Source: Atopobiaceae bacterium
GTDB lineage: Bacteria > Actinomycetota > Coriobacteriia > Coriobacteriales > Atopobiaceae
Direction of reading: 5' to 3'
DNA: 64,000 nt
Assembly: GCA_022483015.1 (NCBI GenBank)
Contig: JAKVOB010000001.1
Span: 1,574,902 to 1,638,901, forward strand
In this document: positions 16,700-26,294 of the stretch, piece after piece
Layout: each line of letters starts with the position of its first letter
Position numbering within the stretch: the stretch's first letter is position 1
Notes under the pieces: generated by a model
The model's database searches: none
What the model saw: only the letters and a program-made list of their open reading frames with translations
Told to the model about the DNA's origin: nothing
Made by a program: the position numbers and the translations under genes

Positions 16700-17893
16700 A
16701 TGCCATCTGATGACCCTCGTTACGTCTATCTCGACTATGCGGCATCTGCGCCCGAGCGGCCCGAGGCCCTCGAGGCCGAGAATGCCTATGCCCGGCTTGC
16801 CTGCGCCGGTGCCAACCCGAACTCGCTCCATTCGCTCGGACGCGATGCGGCCCGCGAGCTCGACTCCGCCCGTGCCGTCATCGCCCGGGCCGTCGGTGGT
16901 CGTTTCAGGCCGGCCGACGTCGTCCTGACCTCAGGGGGGACGGAGTCGAACAACCTCGCGCTCTATGGCATCGCCGAGGGGATGCGCATGCGCGACCGTG
17001 GCCGGACGAAGGTCGTCCTCTCGGCGATTGAGCATGACTCGGTCCTCGACCTGGTGTCACCGCTCAAGGACCGAGGTTTCGAGGTCGAGCTCGCCCGTCC
17101 GGCGCGCGACGGGGTCGTCTCTGCCGAGGAGGTTGAACACCATCTTGACGGGCATGTCGCCCTTGTGAGCGTGATGTGCGCCAACAACGAGACCGGTGTG
17201 GTTCAGCCTACGGGTGCCATTGGCGATGCCGCGCATTCCGTCGGGGCGGCGTACCATGTCGATGCTGTCCAAGGCTTCGGTCGCATCCCCCTCGACGTCG
17301 CCTCTGCCGATGCCGTCAGCATCGCCGCACATAAGATCGGTGGCCCTGTCGGAATCGGTGCCCTGGCCATCAGGGGCCGTTGTGCCTTCAGGCCCCAGAC
17401 CTTCGGGGGAGGTCAGGAAGCCGGCAGGCGCCCAGGTACCCAGGACGTCCGCGGCGCCATGGCCTTCTCGGCGGCTGTGCGGACCTGCATGGGGGCGCTC
17501 GACAGCACGCGAGAGCAGGTCGCGGGATACTCCAACCATGTCTACGAACGGCTCTGCGCCGAGGGTACCGGCATCCTGCCTACCACGGTCGCCCATGTCG
17601 ACGACACGCGGCTCCCCGGTATGGTGAGCGTCATGGTCCCCGGCATCGACTCCGAGACCCTCATCGTGCGTCTGGACGAGGCAGGGTTCGAGGTCTCTGC
17701 GGGGTCGGCCTGCTCATCCGGCTCGCTCGACCCGAGCCATGTCCTCACGGCCATGGGCATCCCCAGGGATGACGCCTTCGGCTCGCTCAGGGTCTCCTTT
17801 GACGAGAGGGTCGCACCGGAGGACCTCGATGCCTTCTGCGACAGCCTCCTTGCGATCGTGGCAGACCTGACACGACGGGGACGCACCCGTTGA
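16700..17893 (+). CDS. Cysteine desulfurase (NifS/IscS type)
   Basis: A 397-residue PLP enzyme that removes sulfur from cysteine as an enzyme-bound persulfide. YLDYAASAP, the PLP lysine in IAAHKIGGPVG, RPGTQDV and the active cysteine in SAGSACSSGS are all present. The next gene, mnmA, overlaps by 4 nt, so the most likely role is sulfur supply for tRNA 2-thiouridine, and perhaps also for iron-sulfur clusters. No iscU or sufU gene is adjacent. Confidence 0.93.
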   Translation: MPSDDPRYVYLDYAASAPERPEALEAENAYARLACAGANPNSLHSLGRDAARELDSARAVIARAVGGRFRPADVVLTSGGTESNNLALYGIAEGMRMRDRGRTKVVLSAIEHDSVLDLVSPLKDRGFEVELARPARDGVVSAEEVEHHLDGHVALVSVMCANNETGVVQPTGAIGDAAHSVGAAYHVDAVQGFGRIPLDVASADAVSIAAHKIGGPVGIGALAIRGRCAFRPQTFGGGQEAGRRPGTQDVRGAMAFSAAVRTCMGALDSTREQVAGYSNHVYERLCAEGTGILPTTVAHVDDTRLPGMVSVMVPGIDSETLIVRLDEAGFEVSAGSACSSGSLDPSHVLTAMGIPRDDAFGSLRVSFDERVAPEDLDAFCDSLLAIVADLTRRGRTR

Positions 17894-18933
17894 GGGTCCT
17901 CGTGGGCCTCTCGGGAGGTGTCGACTCCTCTGCGGTGGTTGCGCATCTCGTCGAGCAGGGCGACACGGTCATCGCCGCCACGCTCGTGATGCAGCACGAC
18001 CCCATTGCGGTCCCCGGGCCCGAGGCACTCGAGCGTGCGCGTCAGACCTGCGAATCATTGGGGGTCCCCCTTATCGAGTACGATGCGTCCGAGGCGTTCC
18101 GGAAGTATGTCTCCGGACCCTTCTGCGCCGAGTACCTAAAGGGCCTGACACCAAGTCCCTGCATCGGCTGCAACGAGCACGTGAAGTTCGCGACCCTCGT
18201 GCGCCTCTCCGACGAGCTGTCCTGCGATGCGGTCGCGACCGGTCATTACGTCGGCAGGACCGAGGGGGCCGATGGGATGTGGCGTCTCGTACGAGGGAGG
18301 GACACCCTACGTGACCAGAGCTACTTCATGTGCAGGCTTGGCCCCGACGTCGTGTCCCGTTGCCTGTTCCCTCTCTGCGATGCCACGAAGGCCCAGACGA
18401 GGCACTATGCGGCAGAGGAGGAACTACCTGCCTCCGACGCCCATGACTCGCAGGGACTCTGCTTCGCGCCTGGCGGGGACTATCGCACCCTTCTCCCCAC
18501 TGAGGACCCGATGGCATTCGCACCGGGAGACATCGTGGACGAGCAGGGTAGCGTGCTCGGACATCATGAGGGGACCCCAGGTTATACCATCGGGCAGCGT
18601 AAGGGCCTCGGCCTTGCCGGGGGACCGTGGTACGTGCAGCGGATTGACGTCGATGGGCATAGGGTCGTCGTGTCGCGCCTCCATCACCCTACGGAGCCGA
18701 CGATGACCGTGCGTGACCTTGTCTATCACCCCGATGCATCCAGGCCGGAGGACGAGCTGGTCGTGCAGACGCGTTTCCATGGCCCGATCCGCCACGCCCG
18801 GGTCAGGTCACTTGGGACGCATGGTGAGGCTCGTATAGAAATGCTCGACGGCGAAGAGCTCGTGGTACCGGGTCAGACGGCAGCTCTCTATCAAGGTGAT
18901 GTCGTCGTAGGTGGGGGTATCATAACCTCGTAG
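17890..18933 (+). CDS. mnmA: tRNA-specific 2-thiouridylase MnmA
   Basis: A 347-residue enzyme that thiolates U34 of the Lys, Glu and Gln tRNAs. The ATP-binding loop is GLSGGVDSSAVVA (residues 6-18). The two catalytic cysteines are in TPSPCIGCNEHVKF and SQGLCFAPGGDY. ATGHYVG and YTIGQRKGLGL are also characteristic. It starts at TTG 17890, overlapping the cysteine desulfurase stop codon, so sulfur donor and acceptor are coupled. The last 100 bp are less G+C-rich than the rest of the gene. Confidence 0.95.
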   Translation: MRVLVGLSGGVDSSAVVAHLVEQGDTVIAATLVMQHDPIAVPGPEALERARQTCESLGVPLIEYDASEAFRKYVSGPFCAEYLKGLTPSPCIGCNEHVKFATLVRLSDELSCDAVATGHYVGRTEGADGMWRLVRGRDTLRDQSYFMCRLGPDVVSRCLFPLCDATKAQTRHYAAEEELPASDAHDSQGLCFAPGGDYRTLLPTEDPMAFAPGDIVDEQGSVLGHHEGTPGYTIGQRKGLGLAGGPWYVQRIDVDGHRVVVSRLHHPTEPTMTVRDLVYHPDASRPEDELVVQTRFHGPIRHARVRSLGTHGEARIEMLDGEELVVPGQTAALYQGDVVVGGGIITS

Positions 18934-19020
18934 GAGCCTTTGGCTGCTAACCATGTATCGAGGGTTGAGGCATTCGATTCCAGGGGTCAAGCGAACACTA
19001 TATGAGAGCTTGAGGTTAGT

Positions 19021-19818
19021 ATGAATATCGCTGAACTTGCTGGTAGACTGTTTGAATCGTTTCCTCAGGCTCAGGCTGAGGAATGGGATCACCCGGGACT
19101 GAGCGTAGGTGACCCTCTAGCAGAGGTTGAGGGAATTGCCACCGCCCTCGACCCGCTACCTGCCACGGTCCTTGCTGCCTCCGCCTCGGGGTGCAACGTC
19201 CTCCTCACGCATCATCCGGCCTTCCTCGACGCCCCCTCTCTGGTCACGCCCTCGGCCCTCACCTCGTCGCTCGCGGGAGAGGTCGTGTGGACGGCCGTGC
19301 GCTCGGGCGTCTCGCTCGTTGCGATGCACACCAACCTTGACCGGAGCGATACGGCACTCGACCTCTGCGCGTCGTCGGTGGGGCTCGTGCGGTCCGGCCG
19401 TATCGTTGAGCCCGATGGGTATGGGGCGCTCCTCGAGGGCGACGGCTCTTCCGTCGCCCTCCTCGCACGACGTCTGGACGTGCGCCTCGGAGGCGAGGCG
19501 CGCATCTACGGCGACGCCTCCTCGGTCCCCGGGTCCGTGGGCTTCCTGAGCGGGTCTGCGGGGGACCTCGGGAGGGATGCCGTCGAGCGCGGATGCACGT
19601 GTGTCATCGCTGGGGAATGTGGCTACCATCGCGTCCTGGACCTCGTCGCAGCCGGCTGCGCGGTTATACTCGTTGGACATGACATCTCCGAGCTTGCCTA
19701 CGCGGGCCTGCTCGACCGTACGGTGGCCGCATGTGCGCCTGGGATCAGGCACGTGCGGCTCAAGGACGAACCACGATGGATGACGAGCCAGATGGCTCGA
19801 GGACGGGAGAGACCATGA
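19021..19818 (+). CDS. Nif3-like dinuclear metal centre protein (YqfO/DUF34)
   Basis: A 265-residue member of the Nif3 family, which forms hexamers holding two metal ions per subunit; function is still debated. Ligand motifs LLTHHPAF (near residue 62), AMHTNLD (near 102) and VGHDISE (near 220) are all present. The first 40 codons and the 87-bp leader are clearly lower in G+C than the rest of the gene. It overlaps the next gene by 4 nt (ATGA). Pairing with a coiled-coil zinc-ribbon protein is a common arrangement in Gram-positive genomes. Confidence 0.9.
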   Translation: MNIAELAGRLFESFPQAQAEEWDHPGLSVGDPLAEVEGIATALDPLPATVLAASASGCNVLLTHHPAFLDAPSLVTPSALTSSLAGEVVWTAVRSGVSLVAMHTNLDRSDTALDLCASSVGLVRSGRIVEPDGYGALLEGDGSSVALLARRLDVRLGGEARIYGDASSVPGSVGFLSGSAGDLGRDAVERGCTCVIAGECGYHRVLDLVAAGCAVILVGHDISELAYAGLLDRTVAACAPGIRHVRLKDEPRWMTSQMARGRERP

Positions 19819-20528
19819 CGGAGCCCGAGGCGTTGGTACGACTTCAGGAGATAGACCTCTCGCTCATCCGGTGTCGCAACACGATTGCGGCCCTGCCCCA
19901 GCGCAAGAGGATCCTTGCGGTGCGCGCGGCCCGCAAGAAGATCGCCACGGAGGTCACTCGCATCGTCGGGCAGCGCAAGGACCTCGAGATGGAGATCGAG
20001 GACAACGGCAAGGAGCGCGCCTCGTTCGAGGCCAAGGTCGAGGAGGCCCAGGTCGAGGCTGCCGAGGGTTCCTCCGAGTTCAGGCATGCCAAGGATCTCG
20101 AGGAGCGGCTCTCGCTCTATGCCAAGCGCCTCGAGAAGCTCAGCTACGAGGATGACCAGCTCACCGACGAGCTCGAGAAGATCGAGCGCGCCGAGCGGAA
20201 CGCCCATGACCTCGACGCCCGTCTCGTCGAGCAGGAGGCTGCCCTCACTGAGACCTTCAGGTCGGATGCGGGCTCCATCCAGGAGGAGGTCGACCAGCTC
20301 GAGGCCGAGCGTGACCGGGTCGTCGCCGACCTCACCCCCGAGCTCGTCGCGCGCTACGATAAGGCCTGCAAGCGCTTCTCCGGCATCGCCGTCGAGCACC
20401 TCGAGGGGAACAAGCCCTCCGCCTGCCGGGTCACGCTACAGCCGAGCCAGTTCTCTGACCTCGCGCATGGCCCCGTCATCACCGAATGCCCCTACTGCCA
20501 TCGCATCCTCGTCACTGAGGCTCGCTAG
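19815..20528 (+). CDS. Coiled-coil protein with a degenerate C4 zinc-ribbon domain
   Basis: A 237-residue protein of which about residues 30-180 are heptad-like Glu/Lys/Arg-rich coiled coil. The C-terminus matches the zinc-ribbon end of the family in spacing, with ITECPYCHRILV as the second knuckle. The first knuckle, expected as CxxC, reads SACRVTLQPS with a single cysteine, so a full four-cysteine site is not formed. I chose ATG 19815, inside the Nif3 stop, with GGGAGAG upstream; an earlier in-frame ATG at 19731 lies within the Nif3 gene. The family has no firmly established function. Confidence 0.85.
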   Translation: MTEPEALVRLQEIDLSLIRCRNTIAALPQRKRILAVRAARKKIATEVTRIVGQRKDLEMEIEDNGKERASFEAKVEEAQVEAAEGSSEFRHAKDLEERLSLYAKRLEKLSYEDDQLTDELEKIERAERNAHDLDARLVEQEAALTETFRSDAGSIQEEVDQLEAERDRVVADLTPELVARYDKACKRFSGIAVEHLEGNKPSACRVTLQPSQFSDLAHGPVITECPYCHRILVTEAR

Positions 20529-20569
20529 GGGAGGCTGCCGCTGCGGATGGTAGGAAGGAACGATATCTC

Positions 20570-21844
20570 ATGATCGAGAAGCTCCCGGGCATGCGTGCCG
20601 ACGTCGTGCTCTGCGTCACCGGCGGCATCGCCGCCTATAAGGCCTGCGAGGTCCTGAGGGGGCTCCAGGACGCCTCCTGTGACATCCGCGTCGTCATGAC
20701 GCAGGACGCCACTCGCTTCGTGTCGCCGGTGACCTTCGAGGCCCTCTCCGGGCATCCGGTCGCCGTCGACCTGTACGGCTATGCGGACTCGCCCATCCCC
20801 CACGTGCACCTCGCGGAGTGGGCCGACCTCATCCTCGTCTGCCCTGCCACCGCCAACGTCCTCGCGAAGATGGCGCATGGCATCGCGGACGACTGTCTCA
20901 CGTCCTGTCTTGTGGCAGCCGACTCCCCGGTCGTCGTGGCGCCTGCCATGAACGTCCATATGTGGCAGAACCCTGCCACCCAGGCCAACGTCGCCGCCCT
21001 GCGCTCTCGTGGCGTCGGCATCGTCGGACCCGTCCAGGGCAGGCTCGCATGCGGGACTACGGGGGAGGGGAAGCTCTCCTCGGTCGACGAGGTGGTGCGC
21101 TACGCGCTGGTCGCGCTCGGCGGGGTGCCGGGGCAGGAGCTCGCCGGCGTCCGTGCCCTCGTCACCGCCGGTCCCACTCATGAACCCATAGACCCGGTAC
21201 GCTTCATCGCGAACGCGAGCTCAGGTAAGATGGGCATGGCCCTCGCCCGCGCCCTCGTGCGCCATGGCGCCGAGGTGACCGTCGTGTGCGGTCCCTGCGA
21301 GGCGGAACCTCCCGAGGACGTCGAGGTCGTACGCGTCACGACGGCAGCCGAGATGCTCGTGGCGACCGCATCCGCGTTCCAAGGCTGTGGCCTCGCGATC
21401 TGCGCAGCCGCCGTCGCCGACTACACTCCCGCAGCGACTGCCGACCACAAGCTCAAGAAGTCGAAGGAACCGCTCGAGAAGGTCGAGCTCGTCGAGAACC
21501 CCGACATCCTCAGGGCCCTCTGCCTCGAGAAGGGCAGGCGTGTCGTCGTGGGGTTCGCCGCCGAGACGGACGACCTCGTCGCGTCCGCTCGTACCAAGCT
21601 GAGGTCGAAGGGGTGTGACCTCATCGTCGCCAACGACGTGTCGCGCCCAGACTCTACCTTCGGTTCCGACACCGATACGGTGACCCTGGTCGATGCGGAC
21701 GGCGAGACCAAGCTAGGGTGCCTCTCGAAGGACCTCGTCGCTGAGGCGGTCGTCTGCCGTGCCATCGAGCTTCGAGCCAGGGGCATGGCCGTCGCGGTCG
21801 ATGCGACCATGGTGATGCCTCGACCCGGTGGTGCGCAGTGCTGA
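20570..21844 (+). CDS. coaBC: Bifunctional phosphopantothenoylcysteine decarboxylase / phosphopantothenate-cysteine ligase
   Basis: A 424-residue coenzyme A synthesis enzyme. The CoaC half has VTGGIAAYKACEVLR, the catalytic histidine in HVHLAEWADL, CPATANVLAKMAHG, PAMNVHMW and the reactive cysteine in RLACGTTGEGKLS. The CoaB half begins near residue 190 with VTAGPTHEPIDPVRFIANASSGKMG and has the conserved lysine in KLKKSKEPL. It starts at ATG 20570, 41 nt after the previous gene. The nfo start codon lies inside its last codons. Confidence 0.95.
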   Translation: MIEKLPGMRADVVLCVTGGIAAYKACEVLRGLQDASCDIRVVMTQDATRFVSPVTFEALSGHPVAVDLYGYADSPIPHVHLAEWADLILVCPATANVLAKMAHGIADDCLTSCLVAADSPVVVAPAMNVHMWQNPATQANVAALRSRGVGIVGPVQGRLACGTTGEGKLSSVDEVVRYALVALGGVPGQELAGVRALVTAGPTHEPIDPVRFIANASSGKMGMALARALVRHGAEVTVVCGPCEAEPPEDVEVVRVTTAAEMLVATASAFQGCGLAICAAAVADYTPAATADHKLKKSKEPLEKVELVENPDILRALCLEKGRRVVVGFAAETDDLVASARTKLRSKGCDLIVANDVSRPDSTFGSDTDTVTLVDADGETKLGCLSKDLVAEAVVCRAIELRARGMAVAVDATMVMPRPGGAQC

Positions 21845-22692
21845 CCCTAGGATGTCACCTCTCGTGTGCCAAGGGGTTCGCTGCCATGGGCCTCGACGCC
21901 ATCGGCATCGGCGCGAACACCTTCGCCTACTTCACCCGTAACCCGCGCGGCGGCTCCGTTCGGGCGTTGGATGCGGCTGACGTTGCAGGGCTCGCCCACG
22001 AGATGGACCAGCATGGGTTCGGCATGCTCGTGGCCCACGCCCCCTACACGTTGAACCTCGCCTCAGCCAAGCCGGAGGTCCGCGCCTTCGGCCGTGAGGC
22101 CATGGCTGACGACCTCACACGGCTCGACTCGCTGCCATCAAGCTATTACAACTTCCACCCTGGCAGCCATGTGGGCCAGGGGGTCGACGCAGGCATCGAG
22201 CTTATTGCACAGGGGCTCGATGAGGCCTTGGAACGTCCGCACCGCGCGCGGGTGCTCCTCGAGACCATGAGCGGCAAGGGCTCTGAGGTCGGGGGCACCT
22301 TCGAGGAGCTCCGTGCCATCATGGACGCGTCCTCCCATGGCGACGAGCTTGGCGTGTGCCTCGATACCTGCCATGTGAGCGATGCCGGCTATGACATCAT
22401 CGGCGACCTTGACGGTGTGCTCGATGAGTTCGACCATGTCATCGGCCTCGACCGTCTCTGCGCCCTGCACGTCAACGACTCAAAGAACCCGCCGGCGTCG
22501 CACAAGGACCGTCACGAGCGGATCGGCGAGGGCACGTTGGGCATCGACACCTTCCGCGCGATCGTCACCAACGGCCGGCTCTCCCGGCTCCCCATGATTC
22601 TCGAGACCCCGAACGACCTCGACGGTTGGGCTCGTGAGATCGCAATGCTCAGGGGCCTTGCGGACGATGCGCCCTCCAGGGACGAGGCGTAG
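21838..22692 (+). CDS. nfo: Endonuclease IV (deoxyribonuclease IV)
   Basis: A 284-residue TIM-barrel AP endonuclease that cuts DNA 5' to abasic sites in base excision repair. Metal ligands are found in NFHPGSHVG, LETMSGKGSEVG, CLDTCHVSDAGYD, HVNDSKNP and SHKDRHERIGEG, with LETP near the end. The GTG start at 21838 overlaps coaBC by 7 nt. The ABC-F gene follows after 4 nt, so repair, coenzyme and translation genes share one transcript. Confidence 0.94.
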   Translation: MLTLGCHLSCAKGFAAMGLDAIGIGANTFAYFTRNPRGGSVRALDAADVAGLAHEMDQHGFGMLVAHAPYTLNLASAKPEVRAFGREAMADDLTRLDSLPSSYYNFHPGSHVGQGVDAGIELIAQGLDEALERPHRARVLLETMSGKGSEVGGTFEELRAIMDASSHGDELGVCLDTCHVSDAGYDIIGDLDGVLDEFDHVIGLDRLCALHVNDSKNPPASHKDRHERIGEGTLGIDTFRAIVTNGRLSRLPMILETPNDLDGWAREIAMLRGLADDAPSRDEA

Positions 22693-22696
22693 GCCC

Positions 22697-24517
22697 ATGG
22701 GAATCCTCATAGGGTGCGAGCACCTCTCTCACGAGTGGCCTGGCAAGCGGGTCCTTGACGACGAGACCATCGGCATCGAGGAAGGCGACCGCATCGGCAT
22801 CGTCGGCGCGAACGGCGATGGCAAGTCGACGCTCCTCTCGCTCATAGCGCATACCCTCGAGCCCGATTCCGGGGCGGTCACCTGGAGGGGCGGCATACGG
22901 GTGGGGCTGTTGGGCCAGACCGACGAGCTCGCCGACGACGCCACGGTCTCAGGCGTGGTGGTGGGGGAGCGGCCCGAGTACGAGTGGGCGTCAGACCCCC
23001 GCACGCGAGAGATCATAGGCTCCCTCCTGGCTGACGTCGACTGGGATGCCGCAGTGGGGACCCTCTCGGGAGGCCAGCGCAGGCGCGTCGACCTCTGCCG
23101 CCTGCTCGTGGGCGACTGGGACGTGCTCGCCCTTGACGAGCCCACGAACCACCTCGACATGCGGGCCATCACCTGGCTCGCCGACCACCTGCGGAACCGC
23201 TGGCGTGACGGCGAGGGAGCGCTGCTCTGCGTGACCCACGACCGATGGTTCCTCGACGAGGTCTGCCAACGGATGTGGGAGGTCCATGACGGGACCATCG
23301 ACCCCTTCGAGGGAGGTTACTCCGCCTACATCCAGCAGCGCGTCGAGCGGGCACGTCAGGCCGCGGCACATGAGGAGCGGCGTCAGAACATGCTCAGGCG
23401 TGAGCTCGCCTGGCTCTCGCGTGGTGCGCAGGCGCGGTCGAGCAAGCCGAAGTTCCGCATCGCCGAGGCCCAGGCCGCCGTGGCCGACGTACCGGCGCTG
23501 CGAGACCCCATCGAGCTCAAGCGTCTTGCGGTCTCCCGTCTCGGCAAGCAGGTGTTCGAGATGAAGGACGTGAGCGTCGGCTTTGGTGACCTCACGGTGC
23601 TCGACCACGTCTCCTGGCTCATCGGACCCGGCGACCGTTACGGCATCCTCGGTGAGAACGGGGCCGGCAAGTCCACGTTGCTCAAGGTCATCCAGGGTAG
23701 GATCGCGCCCAGCTCGGGCTCCGTCAAGGTGGGGAAGAGCGTCAAGATAGGTACGCTCTCGCAGCATCTCGACCTCCTCTCGGACAAGGCCGACTGGCGG
23801 GTCTCCGACCTCCTCGCTCGCTATCACACCCACTACGTCATCGATGGCAAGGAGGTGACCCCGACACAGCTCCTCGAGCGCCTCGGCTTCGGAAAGCGAG
23901 AGACCTCCACCCCCATCGGTGACTTCTCGGGAGGCCAACGCCGTCGCCTCGCCCTCATGTGCGTGCTGCTGAGCGAGCCCAACGTCCTCGTCCTCGACGA
24001 GCCGGGCAACGACCTCGACACCGACATGCTTGCCGTGATGGAGGACCTTCTCGACGGCTGGCCCGGCACGCTCCTTCTGGTCTCGCACGACCGCTACCTC
24101 ATGGAACGGGTGACCGATGACCAGTTCGCGCTTCTCGACGGCCATCTTCGCCACGTCCCTGGCGGAGTCGACGAGTACCTTCACCTCCTCGACGAGCGTG
24201 ATGCCAGGAGGCAGGGGGCTGCCGATGACGACACGGATGCCACCGCCGAGAAGGTCGACCCGCCCCATGCGACCGCGGTGCCCGGTATGAGCAACGCAGA
24301 ACGTCGCGACCTCAAGCATCGCTTCGATGCCGTGACGCGCAGGCTCGAGAAGCTCTCAGGGGAGCCGGACCGTCTGCGGATTGCGATGGGTGAGGCTGAA
24401 CCGACCGACTACGTCGGCCTCGAGGCCCTCCAGGACGAGCTTGACCAGACCAATACCGAGAGATCCGAGCTCGAGGACGAATGGCTGGAGCTCTCTGAGA
24501 CGCTCGGCATAGAATGA
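22697..24517 (+). CDS. ABC-F family ATPase, Uup-like
   Basis: A 606-residue soluble protein with two ABC domains. NBD1: [36 protein letters not shown]2: GENGAGKST, FSGGQRRRLALM and VLDEPGNDLD, the EPGNDLD form typical of the Uup branch. A C-terminal coiled coil covers about residues 530-606. In E. coli Uup influences transposon excision and ribosome function. ATG 22697 begins the conserved sequence and lies 4 nt after nfo. It overlaps the ABC exporter gene by 4 nt. This is the second ABC-F gene in the window and clearly a different branch from the one at 4425. Confidence 0.9.
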   Translation: MGILIGCEHLSHEWPGKRVLDDETIGIEEGDRIGIVGANGDGKSTLLSLIAHTLEPDSGAVTWRGGIRVGLLGQTDELADDATVSGVVVGERPEYEWASDPRTREIIGSLLADVDWDAAVGTLSGGQRRRVDLCRLLVGDWDVLALDEPTNHLDMRAITWLADHLRNRWRDGEGALLCVTHDRWFLDEVCQRMWEVHDGTIDPFEGGYSAYIQQRVERARQAAAHEERRQNMLRRELAWLSRGAQARSSKPKFRIAEAQAAVADVPALRDPIELKRLAVSRLGKQVFEMKDVSVGFGDLTVLDHVSWLIGPGDRYGILGENGAGKSTLLKVIQGRIAPSSGSVKVGKSVKIGTLSQHLDLLSDKADWRVSDLLARYHTHYVIDGKEVTPTQLLERLGFGKRETSTPIGDFSGGQRRRLALMCVLLSEPNVLVLDEPGNDLDTDMLAVMEDLLDGWPGTLLLVSHDRYLMERVTDDQFALLDGHLRHVPGGVDEYLHLLDERDARRQGAADDDTDATAEKVDPPHATAVPGMSNAERRDLKHRFDAVTRRLEKLSGEPDRLRIAMGEAEPTDYVGLEALQDELDQTNTERSELEDEWLELSETLGIE

Positions 24518-26289
24518 GCCGCCCTTCGACATCGTCGAAGGCGGGTTCGGGCATGGTCGGGCTCGCCCGTAGGTTCCTCCCACGCTACCGTCGCTATCTC
24601 GTGATAGGCCCGGCGGCCAAGCTCCTCGAGGTCGTCTTCGACCTCTGCGTGCCCATCGTGGTAGCGCGTATGGTCGATGAGGGGGTGGCCCTGCGGGACT
24701 CCTCCGTGGTCCTGAGGCTCGGGGCCCTGCTCGGTGTCATGGCCGTGGCCGGCCTCGCGTCGACGCTCGTCTGCCAGAAGATGGCTGCACTCACCTCGCA
24801 GGGTGTGGGCACCGACCTGCGGCGCGAGCTCTTCTCACAGGTCAACCGGCTCTCATACGCCGACCTCGACCATCTGGGGTGCGCCTCGCTCGTGACCCGG
24901 ATCACCAACGACGTCAACCAGCTCCAGGTGGCCGTCGCCATGCTCGTCAGGCAGGTGATCAGGTGGCCCTTCCTCGCCATCGGGTCCATGCTGTGCGCCT
25001 TGGCCATAGACGTGCGGCTGGGGCTCATCTTCGTCGTCCTCACCCCAGCCATCGCCCTCGTCTTTCTCCTCGTGATGCGACGCTGCATACCCTACTTCAG
25101 GTCCATGCAGGCCAAGCTCGACAGGGTGGCCACGATCTGCCGCGAGGCGCTCTCGGGTGCCCGCGTGATACGGGCATTCGTACGTGAGGATCACGAGGAC
25201 CGCCGCTTCGAGCGGGCCGCCGCGGACCAGGCGGAGACCGCCATCGCCGCCGGAAGGCTCTCGTCGCTGCTGAACCCAGCCACATTGGCCGTCATGGACC
25301 TTGGGGTCGTGGCCATTCTCTGGGTCGGAGGTGCTCGTGTGGACCTTGGCGACCTCACACAAGGCGAGGTCATGGCCTTCGTGAACTACCTGACCCAGAT
25401 GCTCCTTGCCATCGTCTACGTCGCCAACCTCGTCGTCATCTTCACCAAGGCCTCTGCCTCCGCGTCGCGTGTCTCGGAGGTCCTTGACCTCGAGCCGGGG
25501 ATGCATGACGGGCCTGGGGTGCGGCTCGGGGCCTCCTCGGACGGGTGCCCTGCGGTAGAGCTCGACCATGTCTCGTTCGGCTTCGCCGGGAGTAAGGCTG
25601 ACGCGCTCGAGGACGTCTCGGTTCGCGTGCCGCGCGGGGGGACCCTGGGAGTCATCGGTGGGACCGGTTCTGGCAAGTCGTGCCTGGCGAACCTCGTGCC
25701 GCGTCTGTATGACGCGTGCGAAGGGTCAGTACGCCTCTTCGGCCACGATGTGAGGGACTATCGCCTCGATGAGCTCAGGTCCTTGGTCGGGGTCGTCCCA
25801 CAGGACGTCTCGCTGCTGAGTGGGACCGTTCGCTCCAACCTGCTCTGGCGTGACGCCGAGGCCGGCGATTCCGAGCTCTGGGAGGCCCTCGAGACGGCCC
25901 AGGCCGCAGACTTCGTCCGCGCACGCCCGGAGGGGCTCGACATGCCGGTCTCGGCGGGAGGGCTCAACCTCTCCGGGGGCCAGCGACAGCGCATCACGAT
26001 CGCGCGCGCCCTCGTGGGCGGGCCCTCGGTCCTCGTCCTCGACGACGCCTCCTCGGCCCTCGACTTCGCGACCGATGCGGCGCTGAGGCACGCCCTCCGC
26101 TCGAGTGCCACGCCCTTCACCTGCGTCATGATCTCACAGCGCATCTCGACGGTGCGCGATGCCGACCTCATCCTCGTGCTCGATGCCGGCAGGGTGTCGG
26201 GCTTGGGCTCGCATGATCAGCTCGTCCGTGACTGTCCCGTCTATGCCGAGCTCGCGGCCTCGCAGCTCGGCGTCGGGGAGGTGCGCTGA
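24514..26289 (+). CDS. ABC exporter half-transporter with degenerate ATPase site (heterodimer partner 1)
   Basis: A 591-residue protein with six membrane helices (about residues 25-320) fused to an ABC ATPase. Walker A is GGTGSGKS and the signature LSGGQRQR is canonical. The catalytic glutamate after Walker B is Asp (VLVLDDASSALD) and the switch histidine is Gln (MISQRISTVRDADL). These two changes are those expected of the non-hydrolysing subunit of a heterodimeric exporter such as BmrCD or TM287/288. The partner gene follows after 5 nt. The substrate is unknown; relatives export drugs, lipids or peptides. It overlaps the ABC-F gene by 4 nt. Confidence 0.9.
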   Translation: MSRPSTSSKAGSGMVGLARRFLPRYRRYLVIGPAAKLLEVVFDLCVPIVVARMVDEGVALRDSSVVLRLGALLGVMAVAGLASTLVCQKMAALTSQGVGTDLRRELFSQVNRLSYADLDHLGCASLVTRITNDVNQLQVAVAMLVRQVIRWPFLAIGSMLCALAIDVRLGLIFVVLTPAIALVFLLVMRRCIPYFRSMQAKLDRVATICREALSGARVIRAFVREDHEDRRFERAAADQAETAIAAGRLSSLLNPATLAVMDLGVVAILWVGGARVDLGDLTQGEVMAFVNYLTQMLLAIVYVANLVVIFTKASASASRVSEVLDLEPGMHDGPGVRLGASSDGCPAVELDHVSFGFAGSKADALEDVSVRVPRGGTLGVIGGTGSGKSCLANLVPRLYDACEGSVRLFGHDVRDYRLDELRSLVGVVPQDVSLLSGTVRSNLLWRDAEAGDSELWEALETAQAADFVRARPEGLDMPVSAGGLNLSGGQRQRITIARALVGGPSVLVLDDASSALDFATDAALRHALRSSATPFTCVMISQRISTVRDADLILVLDAGRVSGLGSHDQLVRDCPVYAELAASQLGVGEVR

Positions 26290-26294
26290 CGATC

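Noticed and set aside
22991-24319. 442-codon frame antisense to the second ABC-F gene
   Set aside because: Shadow of the ABC-F gene; no start signal and low-complexity Leu/Glu/Val composition.
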